Positions 41,747 to 50,560 of a stretch of 64,000 nucleotides of DNA are shown here, one piece after another (the stretch's first letter is position 1; each line of letters begins with the position of its first letter). Origin of the DNA: JBFWRK01 sp050248955 (GTDB lineage Bacteria > Actinomycetota > Acidimicrobiia > Acidimicrobiales > Ilumatobacteraceae); NCBI GenBank assembly GCA_050248955.1, contig JBFWRK010000014.1, positions 62,001 through 126,000 on the forward strand. Reading direction: 5' to 3'. The notes beneath the pieces are model-generated. The model was not told the DNA's origin, ran no database searches, and worked only from the letters and a program-made list of their open reading frames with translations. The position numbers and the translations under genes are program-made.

Positions 41747-42988
41747 ATGCGCACCGACATCCATGAGATCAAGTTCGAGGACATGAGCCGCGAGCTGCGA
41801 GCACTGATCGCGTACGAGCCGAACGGCGCGTACAACGTCGAGTCGCCCCAGGCGACGATCGACGCGGTCCGCCGCACCACGCCGGTGGTCAAGTGGGAGA
41901 TGGGCGTCGGCTTCTTCGGGATGGAGGACATCACCGAAGCCGCGCGTCACCCCGACCTGGTCTCGTCGCACCCCGACACCGGCGAGATCTTCGGCATGGG
42001 GACCCCGCAGCCGTTGATCCCGCTGAACCTCCACGGCGACATCCACAAGCACTACCGCAAGCTGCTCGATCCGCTGTTCACACCACCGAAGATGGCGGCG
42101 CTGCAGCCGCAGATCCGCGCCCTCGCGAACGATCTCATCGACGGCTTCATCGACCAGGGGCACGCCGAGCTGCACGACGACTACGCGGTCCCGCTCCCGT
42201 CGACCGTGTTCCTCACCCTCTTCGGCATGCCGCTGTCGGACATGGAGTTCCTCAACCGCAAGAAGAACGAGATCCTGAAGAACGAGGGCACGACGCTCGA
42301 GGAGAGCGAAGTGCTGGGCCGCGCAGCCGGCGCCGAGCTCGACGCCCACCTCGCCCAGCGGCTCGCGGAGCGTCGCGCCGAGAGCGAGCGTCGCGACGAC
42401 CTGCTCGACAGCTTCATGCACTTCCAGGTCGACGGGCACGGCCTCGACGACCCCGAGATCCTGAACCTGATGCACATGTTCACCATCGCCGGGCTCGACA
42501 CCGTCACGTCGTCGCTCTCCTGCATCCTCGCGTGGCTCGCGAAGCACCCCGACGAGCGCCGGCACCTCGTGGCGAACCCGGACGACCTGCCGCGGGCGAT
42601 CGAGGAGATCATGCGCTACGAGAACCCGGTGCCGTCGGGTGGTGGCCGCTGGGCGGTGCGTGACACCGAGGTGAACGGCATCCCGCTCAAGCGCGGCGAG
42701 ATGGTCTACCTGTGCTGGGCGAGCGCCAACCTCGACCCGGCGGCATTCGAGTCACCGCTGCAGACGGACATCGCACGCGACCCGAACCGCCACATCGCCT
42801 TCGCCGCCGGCCTGCACCGCTGCCTCGGCTCGCACCTCGCCCGAGCGGAGCTGCGCACCGCCGTCGACGCGCTCCACCAGCGCATCCCCGAGTACACGGT
42901 CGCCGAGGGCGAGCAGGTGGAGTACGAGTTCGCCGGCGTCCGCCAGGCGAAGTACCTGCCGATCAGCTTCCCTGCCGGCGGCCGCTGA
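41747..42988 (+). CDS. Cytochrome P450
   Basis: P450 of 413 aa. Seen: I-helix AGLDT (residue ~248), EEIMR for E-x-x-R, and FAAGLHRCLGSHLAR with heme Cys near 359. The N-terminal 60 residues differ clearly from the P450s at 28498 and 58796, so it probably acts on another position or substrate. GAGGGGG precedes ATG 41747. It ends at the hairpin of 42982. Confidence 0.93.
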   Translation: MRTDIHEIKFEDMSRELRALIAYEPNGAYNVESPQATIDAVRRTTPVVKWEMGVGFFGMEDITEAARHPDLVSSHPDTGEIFGMGTPQPLIPLNLHGDIHKHYRKLLDPLFTPPKMAALQPQIRALANDLIDGFIDQGHAELHDDYAVPLPSTVFLTLFGMPLSDMEFLNRKKNEILKNEGTTLEESEVLGRAAGAELDAHLAQRLAERRAESERRDDLLDSFMHFQVDGHGLDDPEILNLMHMFTIAGLDTVTSSLSCILAWLAKHPDERRHLVANPDDLPRAIEEIMRYENPVPSGGGRWAVRDTEVNGIPLKRGEMVYLCWASANLDPAAFESPLQTDIARDPNRHIAFAAGLHRCLGSHLARAELRTAVDALHQRIPEYTVAEGEQVEYEFAGVRQAKYLPISFPAGGR

Positions 42989-43004
42989 CCGATCCGGTCA
43001 GCGG
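42982..43004. terminator. Bidirectional terminator hairpin
   Basis: A perfect 10-bp stem (CCGCTGACCG / CGGTCAGCGG) with a 3-nt loop spans the P450 stop codon and lies just before the stop of the convergent SDR. Confidence 0.65.
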
Positions 43005-43008
43005 TGGT

Positions 43009-43761
43009 TCACGCCATCGTGAGCCCACCGCTGACCGACAGCGTCTGGCCGGTGATGTAGCCGGCCCCGTCGCTCACGAGGAACGCCACCGCGGGGGCGA
43101 TGTCGGTGGGTTGCGCCGTGCGCCCGAGCGGGATCGCCCGGGCGAGGCCGGCGTACAGCTTCTCGGAGTACTCGGCGACCTGACCGAGCAGCGCCGTCTC
43201 GGTGGGGCCGGGGCACACGCAGTTGACCCGGATATTGCTCCGCGACACCTCGCGCGCCAGCGTCTTGCTGAACGCGATGACGCCGCCCTTGGTGGCGGAG
43301 TACACCGCCTCCCCGGACGAGCCGACGCGACCGGCGTCGGACGCGATCGACACGATTCGGCCACTCCCCCGCTCGATCATCCCGTCCAGCACCGCGCGGC
43401 AGCAGCGGATCGTGCCCTTCAGGTTGACCGCGATGATGCGGTCCCATTCCGCCTCGGTGGAGTCGACGAACGGCTTGATCACGTCGATGCCGGCGTTGTT
43501 GACCAACGCCTCCACCGGGCCGAGCCCGGATTCGATCGTCGCGATCGCTGATGCGACCGACGCGCCATCGGCGATGTCGACCGTGACACCCAGCGCCCGG
43601 ACGCCGTGTGCTTCCGCCAACGCCACTGCCGTCGCCGCGGCCGCACCGCCGTCGATGTCGCACACGGCGACGTTCCAGCCGTCAGCGGCCAGCGCGTCGG
43701 CGATCGCGGCACCGATGCCCCGCCCCGCCCCGGTCACCATCGCCACACCATTCGAGCTCAT
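43009..43761 (-). CDS. SDR family NAD(P)-dependent oxidoreductase
   Basis: Short-chain dehydrogenase of 250 aa. Seen: VTGAGRGIGAAIADALA, VAVCDIDGG, NNAGIDVIKPF, Ser in SIASDAG and VYSATKGG with Tyr/Lys. Resembles 3-hydroxyacyl-CoA or cyclic-alcohol dehydrogenases. GGAGG precedes ATG 43761, whose ATGA overlaps the stop of a 39-codon ORF. Last gene of the operon starting at 45256. Confidence 0.9.
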   Translation of the reverse strand: MSSNGVAMVTGAGRGIGAAIADALAADGWNVAVCDIDGGAAAATAVALAEAHGVRALGVTVDIADGASVASAIATIESGLGPVEALVNNAGIDVIKPFVDSTEAEWDRIIAVNLKGTIRCCRAVLDGMIERGSGRIVSIASDAGRVGSSGEAVYSATKGGVIAFSKTLAREVSRSNIRVNCVCPGPTETALLGQVAEYSEKLYAGLARAIPLGRTAQPTDIAPAVAFLVSDGAGYITGQTLSVSGGLTMA

Positions 43762-43877
43762 GCATCCTCCATCTGTCGTGGGATCGACCACCGATCCCGG
43801 TCGGGTGTCACCTTGGTCCAGGACCGCTCCCCGGAGGACCGCTCGAACGCCGGCCCCGTGTGCCGGACGCGTCCCAT
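43758..43877 (-). CDS. Small 39-aa ORF coupled to the SDR gene
   Basis: Unknown. The ORF encodes MGRVRHTGPAFERSSGERSW and 19 more residues; it is charged and Arg-rich with two Trp and no membrane segment. GAGGAG lies 5 nt before ATG 43877, the start is 29 nt after the upstream SDR stop, and its TGA overlaps the next SDR ATG by 4 nt. This arrangement looks like a real operon gene. It might instead be a translated leader that couples SDR expression. Confidence 0.5.
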   Translation of the reverse strand: MGRVRHTGPAFERSSGERSWTKVTPDRDRWSIPRQMEDA

Positions 43878-43905
43878 GTGTGCTCCTCGTCCCGATCGTG
43901 CCACG

Positions 43906-44670
43906 TCAAGGAAACAGCAGCCGTCCGCCGTCGAGCATCAGCGTCGCCCCGGTGAGGTAGGCCCAATCGTCGCCACACAGCGCTGCGATCGGCACCGCGA
44001 TGTCGGCAGTCTCGTCACCGACGCGGCCGAGCGGCACCGTCTTGAGCATCGCGTCGTACGCGTCCGGGTGCCGATCGCGGAACCCTCGCGTGGCATCGTT
44101 CAGCGCTGCCGGGCAGACCACGTTGACCCGGATGTTGTACCGGCCCCACTCCCGGGCGGCGACGCGGCTGAGGCCGCGGACCGCCTCCTTGGTCATGACG
44201 TAGGCACCGAAGGTCGGGTCGCCGGTGATCGCGGTGGACGAACCGAAGTTCACGATGGAGCCGCCACCCCGAGCCGTCATGACGGGCAGCGCCGCCTGCA
44301 TGGCGTACAGCGTGCCTCGAGCGCCACTGCCGAAGTACGCCTCGAGCGTGTCGTCGTCGAGGTCCGCGACCTTCTTCCCGCCCCCCGTGGTCTGCGCGTT
44401 GTTGATCAGGATGTCGAGACCGCCGAACGCCGTGACCGCCACCTCGACCATCGCGTTCACGTCGTCGCGTCGGGACACGTCACCGACACTGGTCGCGACC
44501 CGTGCCCCGAGCGCCTCGATCTCGGCTGCCACCGCGGTGAGCTTCGACTCGGTGCGGCCGGTGATCACCACGTCGGCGCCGCGCTCGGCCAGCACGAGCG
44601 CGACCGCCCGCCCGATGCCCTGGCCGGCGCCGGTGACCAGCGCCACCTTGTTCTCGAGCGGCCGCGTCAT
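43906..44670 (-). CDS. SDR family NAD(P)-dependent oxidoreductase
   Basis: Short-chain dehydrogenase of 254 aa. Seen: VTGAGQGIGRAVALVLAERG, NNAQTTGGGKKV (the usual NNAG is NNAQ), Ser in NFGSSTA and AYVMTKEA with Tyr/Lys. ATG 44670 is chosen because GGAGG lies 8 nt upstream; ATG 44691 has no such site. It is second in the operon, 28 bp after the NTF2-like gene. Confidence 0.88.
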   Translation of the reverse strand: MTRPLENKVALVTGAGQGIGRAVALVLAERGADVVITGRTESKLTAVAAEIEALGARVATSVGDVSRRDDVNAMVEVAVTAFGGLDILINNAQTTGGGKKVADLDDDTLEAYFGSGARGTLYAMQAALPVMTARGGGSIVNFGSSTAITGDPTFGAYVMTKEAVRGLSRVAAREWGRYNIRVNVVCPAALNDATRGFRDRHPDAYDAMLKTVPLGRVGDETADIAVPIAALCGDDWAYLTGATLMLDGGRLLFP

Positions 44671-44698
44671 CGGTGGGTCCTCCGTCGTCATGATCGGT

Positions 44699-45256
44699 TC
44701 ACGCCGATGCATCCCAGAAGGACGACCACGTGGGGAAGGCGTCGGGCAGCGGGGTGGGCGCGTCGTGCCAGCTGTCGAAGCCCACCGCCTGTGGGTGCTC
44801 GTTGATGTCGGCCGCGTACCAGTGCTGCTCGCGACGGCGCCGGAAGAGCCACTCGCCGTCGACCCGCTGGTAGTCGTCGAAGTAGCAGATGGCCATGACG
44901 ATCCAGCGATCGTCGACCTCATGCTCGGCCCGGCAGTAGACCGCGCCGGTGGCCCGGTCGGCATCGATCAGGTCGATGCGGTGACCGCAGATCTGGTGCT
45001 GTGACCGCCGGAACGTCCGCAGCAGTGGGTCGATGTAGGCGCGGAGCGGCTCGCGACCGAACTGCCCGCGGCCCACCTGCACGTCGGGGACGAACAGCGA
45101 CACCCAGCTGTCGAGATCGCGACCGTCGACCGCCAGTGCGTACCGGATCGGGAGCTGCCCGATCTGCTGCCGCGCTTCGACGCGTTCGAGCCTTTCGATC
45201 AGGTCGTGCATCGCAGCCGGGCCGGGGACGTCCGGCATCGTCTGGTTCGTCGACAT
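44699..45256 (-). CDS. SnoaL/NTF2-like protein
   Basis: Cone-shaped alpha+beta barrel protein of 185 aa. Seen: IRYALAVDGRDLDSWVSLFV at residues ~36-55 and a beta sheet with VYCRAEHEVDDRWIV and DGEWLFRRRREQHWY. Family members include polyketide cyclases, ketosteroid isomerases, dehydratases and dioxygenase beta subunits. An isomerase or hydratase role on a cyclic intermediate is inferred. First gene of the operon; the palindrome at 45307 is 51 bp upstream. Confidence 0.8.
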   Translation of the reverse strand: MSTNQTMPDVPGPAAMHDLIERLERVEARQQIGQLPIRYALAVDGRDLDSWVSLFVPDVQVGRGQFGREPLRAYIDPLLRTFRRSQHQICGHRIDLIDADRATGAVYCRAEHEVDDRWIVMAICYFDDYQRVDGEWLFRRRREQHWYAADINEHPQAVGFDSWHDAPTPLPDAFPTWSSFWDASA

Positions 45257-45306
45257 CAGGGGACCCCGATCCTCGGCTGGATTGAACCGACCCCCTGATC
45301 AGGTCC

Positions 45307-45322
45307 AATCAGTGTGTTGATT
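45307..45322. promoter_or_regulatory. AATCA-N6-TGATT palindrome
   Basis: AATCAGTGTGTTGATT has perfect 5-bp arms and lies 51 bp upstream of ATG 45256 (minus strand). The same form occurs at 51427 and, with one mismatch, 62610. Confidence 0.5.
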
Positions 45323-45331
45323 CGAGCGTAG

Positions 45332-45502
45332 CCGGAGGCCGACGAGGTTCCGCAACCGAGCGCGACGCGGCGTCGCAGTCGCCGAGCGCCCCACATCGTC
45401 TGTACGGTCTGCGAGACCGTCGATGGGTTGTTCATCACCGCCTTACAGGAGCGGTTCACGGCCGGGGCGCTCGCCAGCGATCCGGCGTCCGAGACCCACT
45501 AG
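45332..45502 (+). pseudogene. Probable C-terminal remnant of a TetR-type regulator
   Basis: A 56-codon open stretch ends in TAG and has no start codon before an internal TTG. Its translation, with CTVCETVDGLFITALQERF then TAGALASDPASETH, looks like the last helices of a TetR ligand domain. No HTH is found upstream in any frame. It lies in the 288-bp region between the divergent SnoaL and CoA-transferase genes and could be a deletion relic. Similarity is judged by eye. Confidence 0.35.
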
Positions 45503-45505
45503 AGT

Positions 45506-45520
45506 AATCGCACAACGATC
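45506..45520. promoter_or_regulatory. AATCG-N5-CGATC palindrome before CoA-transferase
   Basis: AATCGCACAACGATC has one arm mismatch and lies 24 bp before GTG 45545. It is closely similar to the site at 60092 (shared ACAACG). Confidence 0.45.
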
Positions 45521-45544
45521 TAGCTGATTCGCCAGGGGGCCGCT

Positions 45545-47965
45545 GTGCAGCGAGGTATTTGCGATGGGTTGAACGTGCTCGAGATGGGTGCAGGCAGCGT
45601 CGCGGCGGCCATCGCCGGGACGATGTTCGCCGACAACGCCGCCAGGGTGATCAAGATCGAGCCGCCCGAAGGCGACCGTCTGCGGACCTTGCACCCGAGC
45701 GCGTTCCTGGCCTGGAACCGCGGCAAGGAGAGCGTCGTCGCCGATCTCCGCACCGACGAGGGGCGGGCTGCGTTCCGCGAGCTCGCCGCCAATGCGGACG
45801 TGGTGCTCGACGGGTTTGCACCCGGCCGCGCCGACGGCTGGGGCATCGGTTGGGAAGCGCTGAGGGCGATCAACCCGGGGCTCGTCTACTGCTCGATCAC
45901 CGGCTTCGGCACCACCGGTCCGTACTCCAGGATCAAGGCGTACGACGCGGCGGTGATGGCCAAGGCGGGCGTGCTCCAACTGGGCCTGTTCGCCTATCGC
46001 AGCGGGCCGATCATGTTCAGCGCACTGCTGGCCAGCGCCGGCGCCGGACACATGGCCACCGCCGCCGTGTGCGCGGCGCTGACGGCTCGCACCCAGACCG
46101 GCACCGGGCAGTACGTCGAGGCGACCATGGTGCAGGGGCTCAACCCGCTCGACTACTTCAACACGATGGGCACCCAGCTGGCCGCCCGTTCGGGCATGTC
46201 GAGCGAGGAGACCAGGAACGCGGCGATGAAGTTCGTTGCCGCCAGCCGGTACAGCATGATCATGCCCACCAAGGACGGGCGGTGGGTCGCCACCACCCAG
46301 ATGCTGCCGCACCAGGCGCGCGCCCTCTCGCGTGCGTGCGGCCTCGAGCACACGTTCGACGACCCCGTGTACGAGAAGCAGCCGCAGTTCGCGTCCGCCG
46401 AGGACGCCGAGGCCTGGGAGAACCTCATCTGGGAGGCGATGAAGCAGCAGCCGTACGAGTACTGGGAGGAGGCGTTCCTCGCCGAGCCCGACATCGCGTT
46501 CGAGCTGTGCCGGTTCAGTGAGGAGGGCATCGACCACCCGCAGATCCGCCACAACGGCGAGGTCGCCACGATCGACGACCCCGACGTCGGCTCCGTCGAG
46601 CTGGTCGGTCCCGTGGCGCAGTTCAGCGAGCTGCCGTCGCAGATCGCACGGTCGGCGCCACAACTCGGTCAGAACGCCGGGCCGTTCGCCGCCCGGGCGC
46701 CGCTGGCGTCCACGGGAGCGCAGCTCCCGCACGCGCTGTCGGGCTGCACGATCGTCGAGATGGGGTACTTCTACGCCATGCCGTACGGAGTCACCATGAC
46801 CGGCGCGCTCGGCGCACGCGTCATCAAGATCGAGCCCAAGGCCGGCGACCCGATGCGCACGTCGTTCGGCGCCCCCGACTCGGGCGCGGCGAAGACCATG
46901 GAGGGCAAGGAGTCGATCTCGCTCGACCTGCAGACGGCGGAGGGGCAGGAGATCGCCCGCAAGCTCGCAGCCTCGGCGACCGTCTTCGTCAACGGCTTCC
47001 GCACCGGCGTCGCGGAGAAGATGGGGCTCGACTACGAGAGCCTGCGCCAGCTGAACCCGGACATCGTCTACGTGCACGCGACCGGCTACGGCACGTCGGG
47101 GCCCCGGTCGTCCCGACCCATCTACGCCCAGGTGGCGCAAGCGGTCGCCGGCAGCATCAACCGGTACGGCGGGCGCTGGATGGACCCCGACTTCGCGATC
47201 GACATGTCCGTCCTCGAAGCGCAGCTGATCGTGCTGCCCCGAGTGCGTGGCGTCGTCGACGGCGACAGCAACGCCGCGCTCGCGGTCGCGTCAACCCTCG
47301 GTCTTGCGATCTACGACCGAGCCAACCGCGGGACGGGTCAGTTCGCCGCGACCACGATGATCGGCGGCAACGCATGGTCGTACGCCGACGACTTCATCCG
47401 CTACACCGGCAAGCCGGCGCTCCCGCTGGTCGACGAGGACGGCCATGGGCTCAACGCGCTCTACCGCCTGTACAAGGTCGCTGACGGTTGGGTCTTCCTG
47501 GGCGCGCCGCTGCAGGCCGAGTGGGATCGTCTGGTCGGCGAGCTCGGGCTCGCCGAGCTCGCCGACGACCCGCGGTTCACCACGCCGGCCGACCGGCTCG
47601 CGAACGACGACGCCCTCACCGCAGCCCTGACCGCTCGTCTCGGCGCCGAGTCCGCCGACGCCCTGGAGGCCCGTCTGACCGCGGCCGGCGTGTGCTGCGT
47701 CCGCGCCTACGACGGCAACCACTCGATGTTCACGATCAACGACCCGGTCATGCGCGAGACCGGGTTGACCGCGGAGGTCGAGCACCCACGCTTCGGCCAG
47801 ATCGTCCGGCACGGGCTGCTGGCGAAGCTCAGCGACACACCCGGTCGCCTCGCCGCCGGCTGCCTCAACGGCCAGCACACCGAGGCCATCCTCGCCGAGC
47901 TCGGCTACAGCTCCGAGCGGATCCAGCAGCTGCTGGCCGACGAAGTGGCCTTCACCGCGTCATGA
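45545..47965 (+). CDS. Tandem-fused CaiB/BaiF CoA-transferase (two family III domains)
   Basis: An 806-aa protein made of two CoA-transferase domains (residues ~1-390 and ~395-806), each with a KIEP...GD nucleotide segment and a G-T-G-Q motif. The catalytic Asp is Glu in the first half (GTGQYVEATM) and Ala in the second (GTGQFAATTM), unlike the copies at 1 and 62640. Family III enzymes normally work as interlocked dimers, so the fusion may form a pseudo-dimer with a changed or absent transferase activity. GTG 45545 follows AGGGGG. The next amidohydrolase overlaps by 4 nt (ATGA). Confidence 0.88.
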   Translation: MQRGICDGLNVLEMGAGSVAAAIAGTMFADNAARVIKIEPPEGDRLRTLHPSAFLAWNRGKESVVADLRTDEGRAAFRELAANADVVLDGFAPGRADGWGIGWEALRAINPGLVYCSITGFGTTGPYSRIKAYDAAVMAKAGVLQLGLFAYRSGPIMFSALLASAGAGHMATAAVCAALTARTQTGTGQYVEATMVQGLNPLDYFNTMGTQLAARSGMSSEETRNAAMKFVAASRYSMIMPTKDGRWVATTQMLPHQARALSRACGLEHTFDDPVYEKQPQFASAEDAEAWENLIWEAMKQQPYEYWEEAFLAEPDIAFELCRFSEEGIDHPQIRHNGEVATIDDPDVGSVELVGPVAQFSELPSQIARSAPQLGQNAGPFAARAPLASTGAQLPHALSGCTIVEMGYFYAMPYGVTMTGALGARVIKIEPKAGDPMRTSFGAPDSGAAKTMEGKESISLDLQTAEGQEIARKLAASATVFVNGFRTGVAEKMGLDYESLRQLNPDIVYVHATGYGTSGPRSSRPIYAQVAQAVAGSINRYGGRWMDPDFAIDMSVLEAQLIVLPRVRGVVDGDSNAALAVASTLGLAIYDRANRGTGQFAATTMIGGNAWSYADDFIRYTGKPALPLVDEDGHGLNALYRLYKVADGWVFLGAPLQAEWDRLVGELGLAELADDPRFTTPADRLANDDALTAALTARLGAESADALEARLTAAGVCCVRAYDGNHSMFTINDPVMRETGLTAEVEHPRFGQIVRHGLLAKLSDTPGRLAAGCLNGQHTEAILAELGYSSERIQQLLADEVAFTAS

Positions 47966-49158
47966 GCGTCCCGCGCATCATCTCCGTCGACGATCACGTC
48001 GTCGAGCCACGCGATCTCTGGCAGGCGCGGCTGCCCGCCAGCCTGTGCGACCGGGCACCGCGGGTCGACCGGGTGCGCGGGTACTACGCGCCCGGTGCCC
48101 GCGGCGGCTGGGTCGAGACGGACGAGGGTGACTGGGCCGACATCTGGCGGTTCGGCGACCACGAGATGTCGATCATCCCCGGCTTCGCCGCGGCGGGCAT
48201 GGATCAGAACAGCCTCGACTGGGTGCCGCTGACCTACGACATGATGCGGCCGGGTTGCTGGGAGCAGTCGGCTCGGTTGGCCGACATGGACGCGAACCAC
48301 ACCGAGGCGGGACTGTCGTTCCCGACGTTCCCGCGCTTCTGCGGGCAGACCTTCCACGAGCACCCCGACCGCGAGCTCGGCCTGGCCTGCATTCAGGTCT
48401 ACAACGACTGGATGATCGACGAGTGGTGCGGCGGCGACGGCCGCGGGCGACTCGTCCCGCTCACGCTCATCCCGCTCTGGGACCCCGAGCTCGCGGCCGA
48501 CGAGGTGCGTCGCTGCGCCGACAAGGGCTCGCACGCCGTCGCGTTCTCCGAGAACCCCGTCCGGCTCAAGCTGCCGAGCATCTTCACCGATCACTGGGAC
48601 CCGTTCTTCCGGGCGTGCGAGCAGTCCGACACGGTGGTGAACCTGCACATCGGTTCGTCGTCCACGTTCCCGCTGACGTCGTCGGACGCGCCGCGCGCTG
48701 TCTCGCTCGGACTCACCTATCAGGGCGCGTCCCACGCGTTCTGCGACTGGCTCACGTCCGGCAAGCTCCCCCAGTTCCCGCACCTGCGGGTGGCGCTCAG
48801 CGAGGGCCAGATCGGCTGGATGCCGTTCCTGCTCGAGAAGCTCGACGGCGTCTGGCACGAGCGGGCCACCTACGGCAACATCGAGCACCTGCCGCACCCA
48901 CCGAGCCACTGGATGCACCAGCTCTACGGCTGCGTGTTCGACGACCAGATCGGGCTCGAGCTCCGCGACCGCATCGGCATCCGGCAGATCATGTTCGAGG
49001 TCGACTACCCCCACGGCGACTCCACGTGGCCGAACACGCTCGCCAAGGTCGAGCGGCTCGTCACGGCGGCGGGGCTGTCCGACGACGAGATCCACGCCGT
49101 GGTCCGCGGCAACGCGATCGAGTGCTACGGGCTCGAGCGGTTCGGCATCCACCACTGA
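47962..49158 (+). CDS. Amidohydrolase family 2 (ACMSD/LigW-type TIM barrel)
   Basis: Protein of 398 aa. Seen: SVDDHVVEPRDLWQ (metal D-x-H and Glu), VVNLHIGSSSTFP, VALSEGQIGWMP and FEVDYPHGDSTWPN with Asp. ATG 47962 overlaps the fused CoA-transferase stop, so the two act together, perhaps CoA transfer followed by hydrolysis or decarboxylation. The LLM gene starts 10 bp downstream. Confidence 0.86.
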   Translation: MSVPRIISVDDHVVEPRDLWQARLPASLCDRAPRVDRVRGYYAPGARGGWVETDEGDWADIWRFGDHEMSIIPGFAAAGMDQNSLDWVPLTYDMMRPGCWEQSARLADMDANHTEAGLSFPTFPRFCGQTFHEHPDRELGLACIQVYNDWMIDEWCGGDGRGRLVPLTLIPLWDPELAADEVRRCADKGSHAVAFSENPVRLKLPSIFTDHWDPFFRACEQSDTVVNLHIGSSSTFPLTSSDAPRAVSLGLTYQGASHAFCDWLTSGKLPQFPHLRVALSEGQIGWMPFLLEKLDGVWHERATYGNIEHLPHPPSHWMHQLYGCVFDDQIGLELRDRIGIRQIMFEVDYPHGDSTWPNTLAKVERLVTAAGLSDDEIHAVVRGNAIECYGLERFGIHH

Positions 49159-49168
49159 AGGATGAACC

Positions 49169-50146
49169 ATGCAGGTCGGCATCTACTTCGATCTCCGCAA
49201 CCCACCGGAGTGGCAGACCGACTGGTCGCGGCTCTACGGCTTCACGTTGGAGATGTGCGAGGAGGCCGAGGCGCTGGGTGCGCACTCGATCTGGCTGAGC
49301 GAGCACCACCTGTTCGACGACGGCTACCTGCCCCAGCCGCTCACGTTCGCCGCTGCGGTCGCGGCGCGGACGAAGCGTGCGCGGATCGGTACCGCGATCC
49401 TCATCGCGCCGCTGCACCATCCGGTCGAGATCGCCGAGCAGGCCGCGGTCGTCGACGTGCTGTCGGGTGGCCGGCTCGAGCTCGGCATCGGAACGGGCTA
49501 CCGCGTACCGGAGTTCGAGCTCTACGGCGCACCGATGGAGCGGCGCTACGCGACCACTGACGAGACCGCCCGTGCAGTCCGCCGGCTCTGGGACCGCGTG
49601 ACCCCAGGGCCCATGCAGGAGCGCATGCCGATCTGGATGGGGTACCAGGGCCCGCAGGGAGCGCGACGCGCAGGGCTGCTCGGCGAATCGCTGCTGACGG
49701 CGAACGGTGCCATGTGGCCGGCCTATCGCGACGGACTGATCGAGGGCGGGCACGATCCGGCGACCGCCCGGATGGGAGGGGGCATCAACGGCTGGGTCAG
49801 CGACGATCCCGAGGCCGACTGGCCCGTCGTGTCGAAGCACGTCGCCGCACAGATCGACTCGTACCGGCGCCACATGGTCGAGGGCACCGACATGCCGACA
49901 CCACGCCCGATCGACCCGGACCGGCTGCGCTCGCGCACCGAGTCGCGCGGCCCGCTCGACCGGATCATCTACGGCACCCCCGAGGAGGTCGCGCAGCGCA
50001 TCGTCGACGATGCCGCTGGCGCGCCGGTGGACACCGTGTTCTTCTGGGCCTCGATCGCCGGCATGCCGGAGGACCTGGTCGCCACCCACATCCGTACCGT
50101 GTGCCAGCGCCTCGCCCCGCTGCTCGCCGACAGCGAGCGGACGTGA
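49169..50146 (+). CDS. LLM class flavin/F420-dependent oxidoreductase
   Basis: Luciferase-like protein of 325 aa. Seen: GIYFDLRNPPEW, SIWLSEHHLFDDGYLPQPL (E-H-H flavin region), LHHPVEIAEQAAVVDVLSGGRLELGIG and PIWMGYQGPQGARRAG. The EHH form is common in FMN-dependent monooxygenases. AAGGA precedes ATG 49169. Its stop overlaps the following SnoaL-like GTG by 4 nt. Confidence 0.88.
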   Translation: MQVGIYFDLRNPPEWQTDWSRLYGFTLEMCEEAEALGAHSIWLSEHHLFDDGYLPQPLTFAAAVAARTKRARIGTAILIAPLHHPVEIAEQAAVVDVLSGGRLELGIGTGYRVPEFELYGAPMERRYATTDETARAVRRLWDRVTPGPMQERMPIWMGYQGPQGARRAGLLGESLLTANGAMWPAYRDGLIEGGHDPATARMGGGINGWVSDDPEADWPVVSKHVAAQIDSYRRHMVEGTDMPTPRPIDPDRLRSRTESRGPLDRIIYGTPEEVAQRIVDDAAGAPVDTVFFWASIAGMPEDLVATHIRTVCQRLAPLLADSERT

Positions 50147-50538
50147 GCCTCGACGTCGCCGATCGGTTGGCGATCCACGAGCTGCTCGCCCTCTACGGTC
50201 ACCTCATCGACGAGCGGCGGTGGGACGCGCTCGATCAGGTCTTCACCGACGACCTGGTCTTCGACGCCTCCGATTTCGGCAGCGAGATCACCCGCTCACG
50301 CGCTGACCTCGTCGCGATCTGGATGCGCCCCGACACCGCACATCCGCTCGCGCACCACGCGACGAACGTGGTCGTGATCGAGGATGCCGACGGCACCGTG
50401 CGCGTGCGCTCGAAGGGGATCGGCATCGGCGTCGGCGAGCGGGTCGGCAGCGTCACGTACGACGACGTCGTGGTCCGCACGCCCGATGGGTGGCGGATGG
50501 CATCGCGCCGCGCGGTGCTCCGCCGACCGCACGCCTGA
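50143..50538 (+). CDS. SnoaL/NTF2-like protein
   Basis: Small protein of 131 aa. Seen: LAIHELLALYGHLIDERRWDAL at the N-terminus, then LADVFTDDLVFDASDF-type sheet residues (VFTDDLVFDAS) and DGWRMASRRAVLRRP at the end. This fits the SnoaL-4/ketosteroid-isomerase-like fold. GTG 50143 overlaps the LLM stop. It could isomerise or dehydrate the LLM product. Confidence 0.82.
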   Translation: MSLDVADRLAIHELLALYGHLIDERRWDALDQVFTDDLVFDASDFGSEITRSRADLVAIWMRPDTAHPLAHHATNVVVIEDADGTVRVRSKGIGIGVGERVGSVTYDDVVVRTPDGWRMASRRAVLRRPHA

Positions 50539-50560
50539 CCGGGCGGCCGAGCAGCACGGC

